Below, piece after piece: positions 9,367 through 19,502 of a DNA stretch of 58,401 nt. Origin of the DNA: Roseivirga sp. (GTDB lineage Bacteria > Bacteroidota > Bacteroidia > Cytophagales > Cyclobacteriaceae); the NCBI GenBank assembly GCA_021404565.1, contig JAAWWF010000012.1, positions 1-58,401 of the forward strand. The letters are read 5' to 3'. Position 1 is the stretch's first letter; every line of letters starts with the position of its first letter. The notes below the pieces were generated by a model. That model was not told where the DNA came from and ran no database searches. It saw only the letters and a program-made list of their open reading frames with translations. The position numbers and the translations under genes were made by a program.

Positions 9367-10452
9367 CTACCCTTTCCCTTTCTCTATAGGAGTAGCCACA
9401 GTAACTTTACCCAATTTGTCCTGTTTCAACTCGGTGAAGTAGATATTTCCATCCTTACCTTCTTTGATCCGGTGCATTACCGTTTTGGCTGTAGGTACCT
9501 TGTAATAGGTGATCTCAACATTGCTTAAATCTCCGGCTGGTGCGCGTAAGATGGACTTGTCAAACTTGATGATATAGTCATTCCCCTCGGGCAACGGATT
9601 GTTTTGGTCTACATAGCTTTGCACCCACAGATTGCCCTGGCTATCGAAGGTCAAACCGGCCAGTATTTGATTAGTCTGGGTAGCTGGTACGGCAAATTCA
9701 TCTATGTTTCCCTGCATGTCAATCCGGCCAACTTTATTACCTGCTTCTTCAGTAAACCACATATAATCACCGGTCGGGTCGGGTTTGATGGCGATCGGAC
9801 GACTGTTTGTTGTGGGAATTATAAACTCGGTCACCTTGCCTTTGGGTGTAACATGTAGAATCTTACTGGTCAGCAATTCTGTACCCCACATATTGCCATC
9901 AGGGCCTGCATGTAAGTAAATCGGAACCCCACCCAGAGAGGGCAATTCGAAGTGTTGCACTTTACCGTTTGGAGATATCTTTCCTACCGTGCTGGTTCGT
10001 TTCCCTGTAAACCAGATAGTTTTTCCATCGGCATCCAGGCCTAAGCCATGAGGACTGGTATTGATGGGGGTACTGATACCGGGCCCGGTTATATGAGTCG
10101 AAATTTCTTCTACGATCTTCCCCCTTTCGTCAAGGCGCACGACAACACCTTTGAATTCCAGAGATACCCAAAGCCTTCCTTTTTTATCGAAAACAATACC
10201 ATGAGGGCCACTTCCCTCGGGCATGGCAAAGTATTCAATACTGCCACCGTAGCTCATTTTAGCCACATGGTGCATGTTCTGACCAGTGATGTAGATGTAT
10301 TCTCCATGCATGGCAAGTTCGTGAGTAGAACCTTTGATGGCACTGGGCCAGTTAAGATTTCGATCAGTAACCTTGCTTTGGGCAGCCACAGTAAAACTCA
10401 AAAAGGAAAGAAGCAGGAATGTGCAGAAACTAAGTTGAAAAAATCGATACAT
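9367..10452 (-). CDS. Exported Vgb/streptogramin lyase-like beta-propeller
   Basis: The 361-residue product has a cleavable signal peptide (ends TVAAQ). The rest is built from repeats with glycine-aspartate turns and an invariant W/F in the outer strand (GPHGIVFDKKGRLWVS, GPDGNMWGTE, GDYMWFTEEAGNKVGRID), the pattern of the virginiamycin B lyase/SMP-30-like six- or seven-bladed propeller. True Vgb linearises streptogramins in the cytoplasm. This exported copy in an environmental Bacteroidota is more likely a general binding protein or lyase with another substrate, so a resistance role should not be assumed. It is divergent from the TerB gene across a 262-base spacer. Confidence 0.65.
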   Translation of the reverse strand: MYRFFQLSFCTFLLLSFLSFTVAAQSKVTDRNLNWPSAIKGSTHELAMHGEYIYITGQNMHHVAKMSYGGSIEYFAMPEGSGPHGIVFDKKGRLWVSLEFKGVVVRLDERGKIVEEISTHITGPGISTPINTSPHGLGLDADGKTIWFTGKRTSTVGKISPNGKVQHFELPSLGGVPIYLHAGPDGNMWGTELLTSKILHVTPKGKVTEFIIPTTNSRPIAIKPDPTGDYMWFTEEAGNKVGRIDMQGNIDEFAVPATQTNQILAGLTFDSQGNLWVQSYVDQNNPLPEGNDYIIKFDKSILRAPAGDLSNVEITYYKVPTAKTVMHRIKEGKDGNIYFTELKQDKLGKVTVATPIEKGKG

Positions 10453-10714
10453 GCAAAAGTGTTTTGTTGGTTTAAATGTATCAACTCCTGATCGAATTAA
10501 TCACATATTTAAGTCAGAAAGTATAAGACTGGGGTTTAATGCTACATTAAACCATACTACAGGCAAAACTCAAAGATAAAAACCTGACATAAAGCACTGA
10601 TAATGAGCATAAAAACCACCCTACGCTTTGGCTCATAAGTGCGCGGAATTTAGTTCTCTTCAGATTTTATCCTTATTTTCTATTCGAAAAAAACAAAAAT
10701 TAACGTAAACCTTT

Positions 10715-11335
10715 ATGATTATTTTCGGTACACGGGGTGTCAAGTCTACCATTAAATCAGGTGATTTTCACTGTCCTCAATGTCAAAACAGCAGACCTTA
10801 TCGTCACAGAAAAGTGACCAAATTCTTTACCCTTTACTTCATTCCGCTGATTCCCCTAGGAAGTGCCGGGGAATATGTGGAGTGCGGCTCTTGTAAAGGA
10901 ACTTTTATACCACGGGTATTAGAGAACCACCCGGAAAAGAAAGAGGAGTTTATGGCTGTATATGAACAAGCCATTAAACATTCTATGGTGCTCATTATGC
11001 TGGCTGATGGCGAAATTGATGAGAATGAGATGAATCAGGTACTGGCCATCTTTAACAAATTCGGTAACAAGGAGATTGATCTGGCTGAGCTTTCAGACTA
11101 TGTGAAGCAGGTAGAGCAAGAAAAAGAAGATGTGACTACCTACTTAAAAAAGGTAGCAGGTTACCTCAACGAGCACGGCAAAGAAACAGTCATTAAATGT
11201 GGTCTTTCAGTAGCAGCTGCTGATGGTCATGTTGATGATTCAGAGCTGGAAATGATCATTGAAATGGGTAAAGCCCTGGATATGACCGCCCTTCATGTAA
11301 AGGGAATTATCAACGAAATGCATCCGGGGAGTTAA
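10715..11335 (+). CDS. Zinc-ribbon plus TerB-like domain protein
   Basis: A 206-residue soluble protein. The N-terminus carries two CxxC knuckles (CPQC about residue 22 and CGSC about 58), separated by a hydrophobic stretch that can anchor to a membrane (FFTLYFIPLIPLG), as in zinc_ribbon_15 proteins. Residues about 80-205 form a TerB-like helical domain with two acidic units (MLADGEIDENEMNQV and AAADGHVDDSELEMI), which in TerB bind metal. TerB domains occur with tellurite or stress-response membrane complexes, but no other ter gene is nearby, so a specific role is not assigned. A terminator follows. Confidence 0.7.
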   Translation: MIIFGTRGVKSTIKSGDFHCPQCQNSRPYRHRKVTKFFTLYFIPLIPLGSAGEYVECGSCKGTFIPRVLENHPEKKEEFMAVYEQAIKHSMVLIMLADGEIDENEMNQVLAIFNKFGNKEIDLAELSDYVKQVEQEKEDVTTYLKKVAGYLNEHGKETVIKCGLSVAAADGHVDDSELEMIIEMGKALDMTALHVKGIINEMHPGS

Positions 11336-11395
11336 TACTGCTCGCTTTTTTCAGGCCGCTGACTGGTCAAGGGTCAGCAATGAAAGAAGGTAGAA

Positions 11396-11437
11396 AAACT
11401 GCCGTTCGGAATTAGGTTTCGGGCGGTAGTTTTTTTT
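11396..11437 (+). terminator. Terminator after the TerB-like gene
   Basis: AAACTGCCGT (11396-11405) pairs with GCGGTAGTTT (11423-11432), allowing G-U pairs, and runs directly into a T tract ending at 11437. A separate perfect hairpin, GCTGAC/GTCAGC (11358-11378), lies just before it. Confidence 0.7.
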
Positions 11438-11458
11438 AAGTATCAATGACTGGAAAGG

Positions 11459-12649
11459 TCAAGACTGTTTCTTAAACCGGGTAGTCAGCTCTCTCTTTAG
11501 CTGAGCCGAAGGAGCTTTATCTACCACCACCTGCCCACAGCCACAAAAACGGGCAAATTCTGTTGTCTTGTTTATAAAACTGGCCAGGAACTCATCATCC
11601 GGCACAAAGCCCTCTTCGAACCACAGGTTTCTGATGTGGAAAATGCCCGCTTTACGATCAACCTTGGGATCAAGTCGGCCGGCAAAGCGTTCGCCCCAGA
11701 GAATGGGCAAAACGTAGTAGCCGTAAATGCGCTTCTTTTCAGGTACATAACATTCTATGAGGTAATCGAAATCAAAGATGTTCAGTAGTCGCTTTCTTTG
11801 AATTACCAGGTTATCAAAGGGAGAAAGCAAATGGAGTTGTTCAGACTTGTCCAGATTATCCAATGAGTTGAGGTATTCTGGTGTAGTATAATAGATATCA
11901 TCCGAGCCGGGAAGTGTCACTTTTATCAGGGACATGCCTCTGACTTTTTCATCCAACACGCGTTTAATTGGCTTTTTAAGTCCCTTTCTCAAATAGCCAA
12001 TTTCAGTCTCGGTAACCAGGCCCTGAGCCTGAATGGCCCTGTCTATTAAATAGCTACTGAAACCTTTGAGTGTAGGCTTTTTGAGGTCTATCCCTTCAGG
12101 AAGCACCCGTTCGGTCAGATCATACACCTTCTGAAACCCCTGCCTGCCCGAAACCATCAGTCTGCCTTCCATAAACAATTGTTGCAGGGCCACTTTGGTA
12201 GGTTTCCATTCGTACCATGGGTTATTCCCCGATGGGGGATGTTCAAAGTCTTTGGATTGCAATGGTCCTTCCGCCTTGATACGTCTCATGACATGACGCA
12301 TTACCTTCTTGTCCTTTTCAAACCAGAACTTATCTGCCTTTAGTATTTCTCCCTTGGGATAAAGGCTAAACCTGTAGTCTTCCATGGGCAAAAAGGCAGC
12401 CGCATGACTCCAGTATTCGAATACTTCTCTATCTGAAACCATCTGGTCCAGGCGACTCTCCTGATAATCAGGGTTTCTGCTCCAGAAAACATGATGGTGC
12501 GCCCTGGCCGCCACGGAAATGCTGTCTATTTGTACATAGCTCAGTTTTTTTATGGCTTCGACCGAGTCAGCAGGTGGCTGATTCAGGCCTTGTGTATGCA
12601 GTATCAGCCTGCGAGCCTGTTCAAAGCTTAATTCAACAATTCTTTTCAT
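11459..12649 (-). CDS. AlkX/YcaQ-like DNA glycosylase (HTH_42 family)
   Basis: The start is taken as the ATG at 12649, which begins with the family-typical KRIVELSFEQARRL; an upstream start would overlap the preceding gene. The 396-residue protein matches the winged-helix AlkZ/YcaQ family, whose E. coli member unhooks DNA interstrand crosslinks. The N-terminal Q40-I41-D42 element (SYVQIDSISV) corresponds to the Q-x-D catalytic motif of the AlkX branch, and HHHVFWSR follows as expected. A C-terminal CGCGQV segment lies near the end. It is the third gene of a tightly packed operon (16-base gap after the DUF1080 gene), an odd neighbour for periplasmic sugar genes. Confidence 0.75.
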   Translation of the reverse strand: MKRIVELSFEQARRLILHTQGLNQPPADSVEAIKKLSYVQIDSISVAARAHHHVFWSRNPDYQESRLDQMVSDREVFEYWSHAAAFLPMEDYRFSLYPKGEILKADKFWFEKDKKVMRHVMRRIKAEGPLQSKDFEHPPSGNNPWYEWKPTKVALQQLFMEGRLMVSGRQGFQKVYDLTERVLPEGIDLKKPTLKGFSSYLIDRAIQAQGLVTETEIGYLRKGLKKPIKRVLDEKVRGMSLIKVTLPGSDDIYYTTPEYLNSLDNLDKSEQLHLLSPFDNLVIQRKRLLNIFDFDYLIECYVPEKKRIYGYYVLPILWGERFAGRLDPKVDRKAGIFHIRNLWFEEGFVPDDEFLASFINKTTEFARFCGCGQVVVDKAPSAQLKRELTTRFKKQS

Positions 12650-12665
12650 CTGACACAATGAGCTT

Positions 12666-14021
12666 TCAAAACTCCCTGATTTTGATACTTCTGAAGCTAA
12701 CGGCATTTCCATGGTCCTGCAATACGATATGACCTGACTTCTCATTTCCAAAATTGGGCCAGTCTTTGTACTTACTCTTGCTTACCATTTCATTAAACAG
12801 ATCAGTGTTCCTTTCGTACTCAACTACCTTAAACCCATTGAGCCAATGCTCTACTTTATTCCCTTTCACAATAATTCTGGCATGATTCCACTGACCGATT
12901 CCTCTCAGAAAACGTTTACCCATATCAGCCCAGGAAAGGTTTTCGGCTGGTATTAAATCATACAAACTGGCTTGCGTCCGATTACCGTTTCTTCCCTTCT
13001 TGGCATCAGGATGCTTCTGATTGTCAAGCAATTGAAACTCCAATCCTATGGCTCCTCCATTGGGGTTTAAGTCTTCATTTACCAGGTATTTAATCCCACT
13101 ATTGGCACCTTCAGTCAGTTTATACTGCCAGCTGAGTTCAAAATTTGAATAGCTCTTTTTAGTGATTAAATCCTTTCCATCAGAAGAGGTTCCATCCCCC
13201 GAAGGCACTACAGACAATTCGGCATTTTCGATTTTCCAACCTTCCGCTGGAGCGCGTTTGGCGTGCACTTGTCTCCAGCCCTTGAGATTTTTACCGTTCC
13301 ACAGCATTTCCCAACCAAGATTTTTCTCACGATCAGAAAGATTGTTACCGAGCAAATTCAACTGATAAACATCCTGAGGTGCCTTTCTGCTTTCTTTAGC
13401 CAGTTGGCTAGTCCATAACCGGATATTTCTCCACTTGGCCTGTCTTCCCTCCTCTGCCTTGGTGCCTACCCCATGAACCTGCAATGCGATAAAACCGGAA
13501 AGAGAAAGGTCATCTTCTAAAACAGCAGTGCATATATCATTGACCCAAACAACAATGGAAGAGCCAATCGCCTGGATCCTGTATTTATTCCACTCTCCCA
13601 ATTTAAAAGCTTTCTGACCGGCCGGATTGAGGGATAAGGGATACAACCAATCTCTGCGGGCTTCATCGTAAATACCACCGCTATAAGCTCGCTCTGACGG
13701 GTCAATTTCTGCCTGATAGCCAAAAACCCGCCCATTGGGCCGTTGAGCGCTACGAAACTGGATACCTGAATTCATCCTGGGGTCAGCCCAAACATCAAGC
13801 TCCAGTATAAAGTCCCCATAAGGCTTTTCCGTGGCCAGAAATGTATTGGTTCTTCCACGATTGGTCCCGATAATGGTGTCACCGGATACGGAGAAGGTAG
13901 CATCAGTTCCAAGCACTTTCCAGCCATCCAGGTTTTGGCCATTAAACAATGTCGTCCAGTTGTCTTGGGCCATCAGGCTTGTGCCTGCTAAAAAAAGACA
14001 TATAATTAGTCTGAATTTCAT
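12666..14021 (-). CDS. Exported protein with two DUF1080 domains
   Basis: The 451-residue protein has a signal peptide (ends LMAQ). It contains two DUF1080 (concanavalin-like) domains, each opened by the hallmark LFNGxNLxGW: TLFNGQNLDGWKVLG at about residue 25, and MLWNGKNLKGWRQV at about 245. The second has the usual NSGIKYLVN, GLEFQLLD and QWNHARIIVKGN elements. DUF1080 is now associated with 3-keto-disaccharide hydrolysis, so this is a plausible periplasmic 3-keto-glycoside hydrolase. The upstream dehydrogenase stop is one base away, implying co-translation. Two fused domains may give two sites or one catalytic and one binding module. Confidence 0.8.
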   Translation of the reverse strand: MKFRLIICLFLAGTSLMAQDNWTTLFNGQNLDGWKVLGTDATFSVSGDTIIGTNRGRTNTFLATEKPYGDFILELDVWADPRMNSGIQFRSAQRPNGRVFGYQAEIDPSERAYSGGIYDEARRDWLYPLSLNPAGQKAFKLGEWNKYRIQAIGSSIVVWVNDICTAVLEDDLSLSGFIALQVHGVGTKAEEGRQAKWRNIRLWTSQLAKESRKAPQDVYQLNLLGNNLSDREKNLGWEMLWNGKNLKGWRQVHAKRAPAEGWKIENAELSVVPSGDGTSSDGKDLITKKSYSNFELSWQYKLTEGANSGIKYLVNEDLNPNGGAIGLEFQLLDNQKHPDAKKGRNGNRTQASLYDLIPAENLSWADMGKRFLRGIGQWNHARIIVKGNKVEHWLNGFKVVEYERNTDLFNEMVSKSKYKDWPNFGNEKSGHIVLQDHGNAVSFRSIKIREF

Positions 14022-14022
14022 C

Positions 14023-16272
14023 TCACTGGTTGTTTATAATCTCTAATAACTCAGCTTCTGTATAAGCCCCTTGTTTGGGTTTTATCTCTCTGAGCGATTT
14101 GACCAATTCCGGGCTGGCCTCCCGTTTCGATTCACCAAAGGCATTGCTCAAATAAGTGATGATATCTGTAATATCCTGATCGCTCATATTCGGGTTAGCC
14201 GAGAGCCCGGGCATTTGGGCATTGAACTCATAACGCTGCCCGTTTACCGTCAAGGGGCCTTTCATGCCATGCAGCAGCACCAGGCCTAGCCTTTTTACTG
14301 GGCCCTTGATGTATTCCGATCCGTCTAAAGGTGGAGCCAGCCCTTCAATGCCTGCTCCGGCCTGTCCGTGGCAGGCGGCACAGGTGTTTCTGTAGAGCTG
14401 CAAACCATGTGTACGGTCGTCCATGGCGAGCGAAGCCTGCTCATAAATCCAGAATTTCTTGTCGTTCTCCCTTGCGGTCACAACCGAACCCAATGCATCA
14501 ACCAGGGCTTTTCCCTTTTCTGTGTTAAGGTCAGTTGTAAATCCGGCCAAAATCTTCTCATAACCCGATAAAGAGCCCATCAGGGCATCGAGGTAATAGG
14601 ACTCGGGGTATTTCTCCAACAAGCCCATGATCACCGGAACCAGCCCGATTCCTGATTTCTTAATCTCACTCCCCAGGTAAGTCATGAGGTACATGTCAAT
14701 CAGGGGATCACTGCGGGATACGAGGTCGTTCAACAATTCAGTTTCTTCCGAAAGGCTATCTGTTACAGGCCAGGCAGATAGTAATAATAGTCCATGACTG
14801 GCCAGCTCAGGAGTTTTACTTTGAGCCACCTTTACCAACAAAGACCTGTCAAGTGCCTCCAACCCCTTGAGGGAATACAAAGCATGAATGCTCGCAGCCT
14901 CATCGGAGAGTAATAAGGTCTTAAGTAACTCTGTAGCGTCCTGTCTGTTTTCATGAATGATTAGCTGCTGTGCCCTGTCCCTGACCCAGCCATTTTTATG
15001 TCTTAATAAGCTGACCAGATCTTCTGTACTCGCACTTGCAAAATCAGGAATCTCTGAAAGCCCTTCTTTAGTGTTCTTGATCCTCAGAATACGGCCCATC
15101 CCGATGATTTTATCCATACCCCGTTCTGCCAGGCGTTCTCGCAGATAGGTAGTCATATAGGCACCATGCTGGATGATACCCCTGTGCATGTCTACCACAT
15201 ACATACCTCCATCAGGGCCATTGAAGAGGTTTACAGGGCGAAAACCTTCATCGGTGGATGCCAGGAATTCCTTATCGTCCCATGCCTGGGTGGCGGTAGT
15301 AACAGGGCCGTTAAAGTTCAGCAGATTGCGTTTAATGAGGTTGACCTCCGGAGCACAGACAAATGCATTTTGATCATAGTCTGCCGGAAAGTAACCTCCC
15401 CTGTACACGAGAGGTCCGCAGGATGAAGTGACATTGACCAGCATGCTATCCGCATCCAGTACACCTTTTTCATACCCTCTGTTTACCAGCGTGGCATGTA
15501 ACGGATAAACACGTTGGTTGCGGGTCAGTACCTTCCCCAGGCCACCTTTAGGTGTATAATATTGATTCTTTGTGAGCACATTGGGCAAAGCGTAGTCCCC
15601 CATAATCTGGGTAGAGTTATTGTTATAGTAGAGCCTGCCGAAATTGTCTTTAGTAATGCCCCACTGACCACGAAAAGTAGTGGGCTCTTTAATCCAGACA
15701 CCATCTCTGCGCTGGTATCGAAAATGAGAACGGGCATTATATATCCAGTTATCAATATTCATCATCAGGCCGTTGGGCTGATGTTCTACATTTCCTTCAT
15801 CGGCATAGAGCGAATCTACGAGCACCTTTTTACCCGGCTGGTCATTCTCAATCTCTACAAACCATAGGTTGGGTGGTTCGGCATAAAGCAGGCCTCCATA
15901 GACATGGGCGATGGCCCTTGGCAACACCAGCCCTTCGAGAAACACTTTGGAATGATCGGCCACTCCATCTCCGTCCAGATCTTGCATGATGGAGATAACA
16001 CCATTGGGCATTTCTTCGCTTTCACCAGTCAACGTTTGCATATAACCACGCATCTCCACTGTCCAGATGCGGCCCTGATTGTCAAAATCAATGGCTACCG
16101 GTGCTTCTAAAAAGGGTTCGGAAGCTACCACCTCCAGCTCAAAACCTTCTTCGATTTTATAGTCTTCAAGGGAAATAACCGGTTCTTCAAAATCGGCCTG
16201 GCAACCTGCCATGAGCATCAGGCAGATGATTGCACTGGGAAGTATTTTTTTGAACTTAAAAAGAGGGATCAT
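14023..16272 (-). CDS. PVC-type haem dehydrogenase lipoprotein with cytochrome c domain
   Basis: The 749-residue protein starts with a lipoprotein signal (lipobox LMAGC, Cys24). Residues about 40-400 form a sorbosone-dehydrogenase-like propeller (IAHVYGGLLYAEPPNLWF, NGLMMNIDNWIYN, GPDGGMYVVDMHRG), followed by a helical repeat region and a cytochrome c domain near the C-terminus: C631-A-A-C-H635, with Met687 in AQMPGL as the likely sixth haem ligand. This is the membrane-bound dehydrogenase family first named in Planctomycetes/Verrucomicrobia. It is likely to oxidise a sugar or sugar alcohol at the periplasmic face, passing electrons to the respiratory chain. Operon order (dehydrogenase, then DUF1080 hydrolase) supports a 3-keto-glycoside route. 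The electron acceptor is not encoded here. Confidence 0.82.
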   Translation of the reverse strand: MIPLFKFKKILPSAIICLMLMAGCQADFEEPVISLEDYKIEEGFELEVVASEPFLEAPVAIDFDNQGRIWTVEMRGYMQTLTGESEEMPNGVISIMQDLDGDGVADHSKVFLEGLVLPRAIAHVYGGLLYAEPPNLWFVEIENDQPGKKVLVDSLYADEGNVEHQPNGLMMNIDNWIYNARSHFRYQRRDGVWIKEPTTFRGQWGITKDNFGRLYYNNNSTQIMGDYALPNVLTKNQYYTPKGGLGKVLTRNQRVYPLHATLVNRGYEKGVLDADSMLVNVTSSCGPLVYRGGYFPADYDQNAFVCAPEVNLIKRNLLNFNGPVTTATQAWDDKEFLASTDEGFRPVNLFNGPDGGMYVVDMHRGIIQHGAYMTTYLRERLAERGMDKIIGMGRILRIKNTKEGLSEIPDFASASTEDLVSLLRHKNGWVRDRAQQLIIHENRQDATELLKTLLLSDEAASIHALYSLKGLEALDRSLLVKVAQSKTPELASHGLLLLSAWPVTDSLSEETELLNDLVSRSDPLIDMYLMTYLGSEIKKSGIGLVPVIMGLLEKYPESYYLDALMGSLSGYEKILAGFTTDLNTEKGKALVDALGSVVTARENDKKFWIYEQASLAMDDRTHGLQLYRNTCAACHGQAGAGIEGLAPPLDGSEYIKGPVKRLGLVLLHGMKGPLTVNGQRYEFNAQMPGLSANPNMSDQDITDIITYLSNAFGESKREASPELVKSLREIKPKQGAYTEAELLEIINNQ

Positions 16273-16367
16273 TATATAGGGTTGGGTGTAAAAAAATGGT
16301 CGTTGAACTTACAAAGAATAGCCTCTGAATGCAACGCGATATCTTATATAAATCGAATACAATTATG

Positions 16368-19300
16368 CTACCTCAATAAGGAGACAACCCCAACCAGGGT
16401 ATCTTGTATAAGCTGTCCGTTGAGTGTGGTTTTATAGGCGATATGATAGGTATATTTACCTGCGGGCACAGGCGTACCCTGATAGATACCATCCCATAAG
16501 TCAGCGGAGCTATTGGTGTGAAAGATCATCAGCCCCCAGGAGTTATAAACTTTCATTTCGAAAACCGGGATGTTACAATCCGACACAATAGAAAAACCAT
16601 CATTTTGTCCATCTCCATTGGGTGAAAAAGCATTGGGGACATTGATCACAGGGAAACGTTCCAAAACCTCAGCCCCTTCAATGGTAAAAGTGCACCCGTT
16701 GGCATCTGTAACGGTGACCGAGTATATACCGGCAGGTAAGCCTTCTATCAACTGCTGATCCTGGGGCGGAGAAGTGTTCCACCGGTAAAAATAGGGAGCA
16801 GTACCACCACTGGCCTGGACCAATATGGAGCCTGTACTTTCGCCAGGACAGCTGGGGTTGTCTACGGTGGTGGCCGTTAATGGCTCGGGCTCAACAATTA
16901 CATACCCAAGGATAAACTCACAATCATTGGCATCGAGGACTCTGAGGCTGTATGTACCTGCTGGCTGCGCATTAAGCACATTATCTGCACTGCTACCCGC
17001 TCCATTCCATTGAAAAGTGTAAGGTGCAGTACCTCCTGACACCAATGCCGTGACCTCTCCATCACTGCCATTAAAACAGCTTACGTCCTGCACGTCAACG
17101 GATACTATCAGCGGTGTGGGCTGCGTAATTTCGTAGGTTCGAATCTCTTCACAACCAACTGCGTCCACAACCGTCAGACTATAACTACCTGCTTCCACAT
17201 CCGATACTATACTTTGCCCCTCGCCCTCCAAACCGGTGCTCCATCGATAGAAGTACGGAGCTACCCCTCCCTGTATTTGTACCTCAATTTGTCCATCGTC
17301 ACCATTTGCGCAGCTGACAGGCCTTAATATCGGGTTCAGGATAAGTTCAGGTTTTACCTCCACCGCCAGTACAGGGGAATCACCGGAGCAATCAGATATA
17401 GCAGGGTTAGTTTCTCTAAACCAAATGGTTTTCACCTGCGCATCATTCCAATTGACAGTCACTTCATTTCCCAGGTTACTTCCGACAAAACTGCCTCCGC
17501 TAACAAACCACTCATACATTGATCCATTGGTAGATGAAGTATTGTAAGTGACACCCTCCCGTTCTGAAAAACAAAGAGAGCTCGGTCCTGATGGCAAATC
17601 AGGCTGCAACCTGTTATCAATCAACACCGGAAGATCAAAGGCTTCGGAACGACAGCCCTCAGGGCTCAATACGACAAGGGAAACAGCCGCATTGGGATTT
17701 CCGCTCCCCCAGTCCACCACAATAGATATTCCTGAGTCATCACCCACCATGGTTCCCCCCACCACGGTCCATTCATAGCTGGCAGCCTCGATTGCCTCTG
17801 CGGAATAGACTATTCCGGTTACTTCGGGACAGACAGATTGGGGACCTGAAATATCCGTTACTTCAGGTTTTGTAACATCAATCGTCATGGTAACCGTCTC
17901 ACTGGTACTACAAGCACCACTGCCATCAGAGGCTACCAGGGTAATATCATAGGTACCGGGTAAATCATAAGTATGCTGGATGCTGACTCCTTCTGCAGTA
18001 TTTCCATCACCAAAATCCCAATCAAACTCAGAAAACTTAGGAGGTTGGCCGGGGTCGGTATCAAAGAGCGCATTGAAGGTCACAACGCTGTTAAAGCAGG
18101 ATACCTCATCAATCAGGTTGATTTGAGAGTCTGCAGCTTGAATTCTTAGGTTGGTATTGGTCAGGCTTACCCCTGCTGAGTAACCAAATGATTCTATGTT
18201 ACCAAAACCATAGACATAAGCAATGACACCATCTGGTGCAGAAATTACGTGATTTCCCTGCGAGATTTCCAAACGTGCATAGGCGTTGTTGCCCTGAACA
18301 ACAAACTCTCCACCTATAGGTGTATTGTCCAGTAATATTCTGTCGAGCCCGGTATTCCGGGTAATCAGGGTGAGATAGTATTGCTCGATTTCAAATGCTT
18401 CAAATGCCCTGAAGGTTACCTCCTGAATTCTTTGCTCCATAGGACTCAGCATGATCATAAAAGGATCACCCGGGCGGTTATCACAATCCTGACTTCTGGC
18501 AAATTGTGCCATGGAAACAGGCTTATTGGAAGTAATCGATCTTATACCATCTAATGCCAGGCTCACCAACCTCACCTCACCTGCGTTTAGGTTAATAGGG
18601 TTAAGTCCTTCTACATTGACTATCGTATTGTCTTCTTTGGCACCTACCTTCAGCATATCACCGCCTGAACGGGAGGCATAAGGAACAAACAAAAACTCCT
18701 GGCCCCAGGTAGAGGTAGGAAACATTTGCTCGTACAAATGGTCGGCATTGGCACCGCAACTCCCAACAAAGGTCATCTTGGTTCCACCAAAAACAGCAAA
18801 ATTCTTACACTCGGTTTCATCACTTGAAAAAGCCTTTACCAGCGTACCGCTAAGATCCCCTGCTGATTTTAACTGATAAGTTTCTCCCTTGCTCATGGTA
18901 ATAATAAAGGGCTGATTAGCCAACTTACCATCAAACAAATCCTGACTTGGCGTGACTTCAATGCGTGTATCATCGGCCGAGGCTACAATCAATACTTGCG
19001 ATTCCAAACCAAAGGCTTCTGTATGTGTAAAGACCACATAGTCGTTGCCGAGCGCATTGGTAGGCAGAATCACAGCTGCATCCGCGCTTAAAGCTCTTTT
19101 ATTCAGTGCATACACACTGATATTCACATCGGATGTTATGTGAATTCCCATACCAAACTGACCTGAACTTGTTGGCATGAAATCCTCTATGGGCATTTCT
19201 ACTATGAAGGTTTCTCCAACAGGCACGATGAAACTCCAATTATAATTCACCCGGGGTCCTTCTACCGTAACGTTTGCTGTTTCTTTGGCACTAAAACTCA

Positions 19301-19502
19301 ACTGAAGCACCGCAGGACTTCCCGGAGGATCATGTATATTTTCCATAAACCCCATCCAAAAGTCTTTTCCCTCAGTAGTGGTTTGGGCAGTTAGTGACCA
19401 CCAGCAGCATAGTATAAGAATAGTGACCAGACCTCTTTTCAAAATGAAGGGTTTTGAGCGACATGAAATCGTATAGTGGGACAAGCTTGGGCTACCATGC
19501 AT
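16368..19502 (-). CDS. T9SS type-B secreted PKD/SprB-repeat adhesin-like protein
   Basis: The start is the ATG at 19502, the first ATG in frame (an upstream TTG would add 23 residues). The 1044-residue protein has a long n-region and a signal peptide (LVTILILCCWWSLTAQ). The N-terminal half is IgGFc-binding-like (EGKDFWMGFMEN), then come a PKD domain (DWDFGDGNTAEG), Ig-like units and three or four SprB-type repeats (SCANGDDGQIEVQIQGGVAP, SCFNGSDGEVTALVSGGTAP). It ends in the type-B C-terminal sorting domain (VPNAFSPNGDGQNDGF ... YNSWGLMIFH ... PAGKYTYHI), so it is exported by the type IX system and attached to or released from the surface. A role in adhesion or gliding is inferred from SprB. 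The stop is followed by the dehydrogenase gene 95 bases downstream. Confidence 0.85.
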   Translation of the reverse strand: MHGSPSLSHYTISCRSKPFILKRGLVTILILCCWWSLTAQTTTEGKDFWMGFMENIHDPPGSPAVLQLSFSAKETANVTVEGPRVNYNWSFIVPVGETFIVEMPIEDFMPTSSGQFGMGIHITSDVNISVYALNKRALSADAAVILPTNALGNDYVVFTHTEAFGLESQVLIVASADDTRIEVTPSQDLFDGKLANQPFIITMSKGETYQLKSAGDLSGTLVKAFSSDETECKNFAVFGGTKMTFVGSCGANADHLYEQMFPTSTWGQEFLFVPYASRSGGDMLKVGAKEDNTIVNVEGLNPINLNAGEVRLVSLALDGIRSITSNKPVSMAQFARSQDCDNRPGDPFMIMLSPMEQRIQEVTFRAFEAFEIEQYYLTLITRNTGLDRILLDNTPIGGEFVVQGNNAYARLEISQGNHVISAPDGVIAYVYGFGNIESFGYSAGVSLTNTNLRIQAADSQINLIDEVSCFNSVVTFNALFDTDPGQPPKFSEFDWDFGDGNTAEGVSIQHTYDLPGTYDITLVASDGSGACSTSETVTMTIDVTKPEVTDISGPQSVCPEVTGIVYSAEAIEAASYEWTVVGGTMVGDDSGISIVVDWGSGNPNAAVSLVVLSPEGCRSEAFDLPVLIDNRLQPDLPSGPSSLCFSEREGVTYNTSSTNGSMYEWFVSGGSFVGSNLGNEVTVNWNDAQVKTIWFRETNPAISDCSGDSPVLAVEVKPELILNPILRPVSCANGDDGQIEVQIQGGVAPYFYRWSTGLEGEGQSIVSDVEAGSYSLTVVDAVGCEEIRTYEITQPTPLIVSVDVQDVSCFNGSDGEVTALVSGGTAPYTFQWNGAGSSADNVLNAQPAGTYSLRVLDANDCEFILGYVIVEPEPLTATTVDNPSCPGESTGSILVQASGGTAPYFYRWNTSPPQDQQLIEGLPAGIYSVTVTDANGCTFTIEGAEVLERFPVINVPNAFSPNGDGQNDGFSIVSDCNIPVFEMKVYNSWGLMIFHTNSSADLWDGIYQGTPVPAGKYTYHIAYKTTLNGQLIQDTLVGVVSLLR

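Noticed and set aside
9367-10452. Streptogramin resistance gene
   Set aside because: The protein is exported and only the propeller fold is shown; true Vgb is cytoplasmic, so resistance is unsupported.
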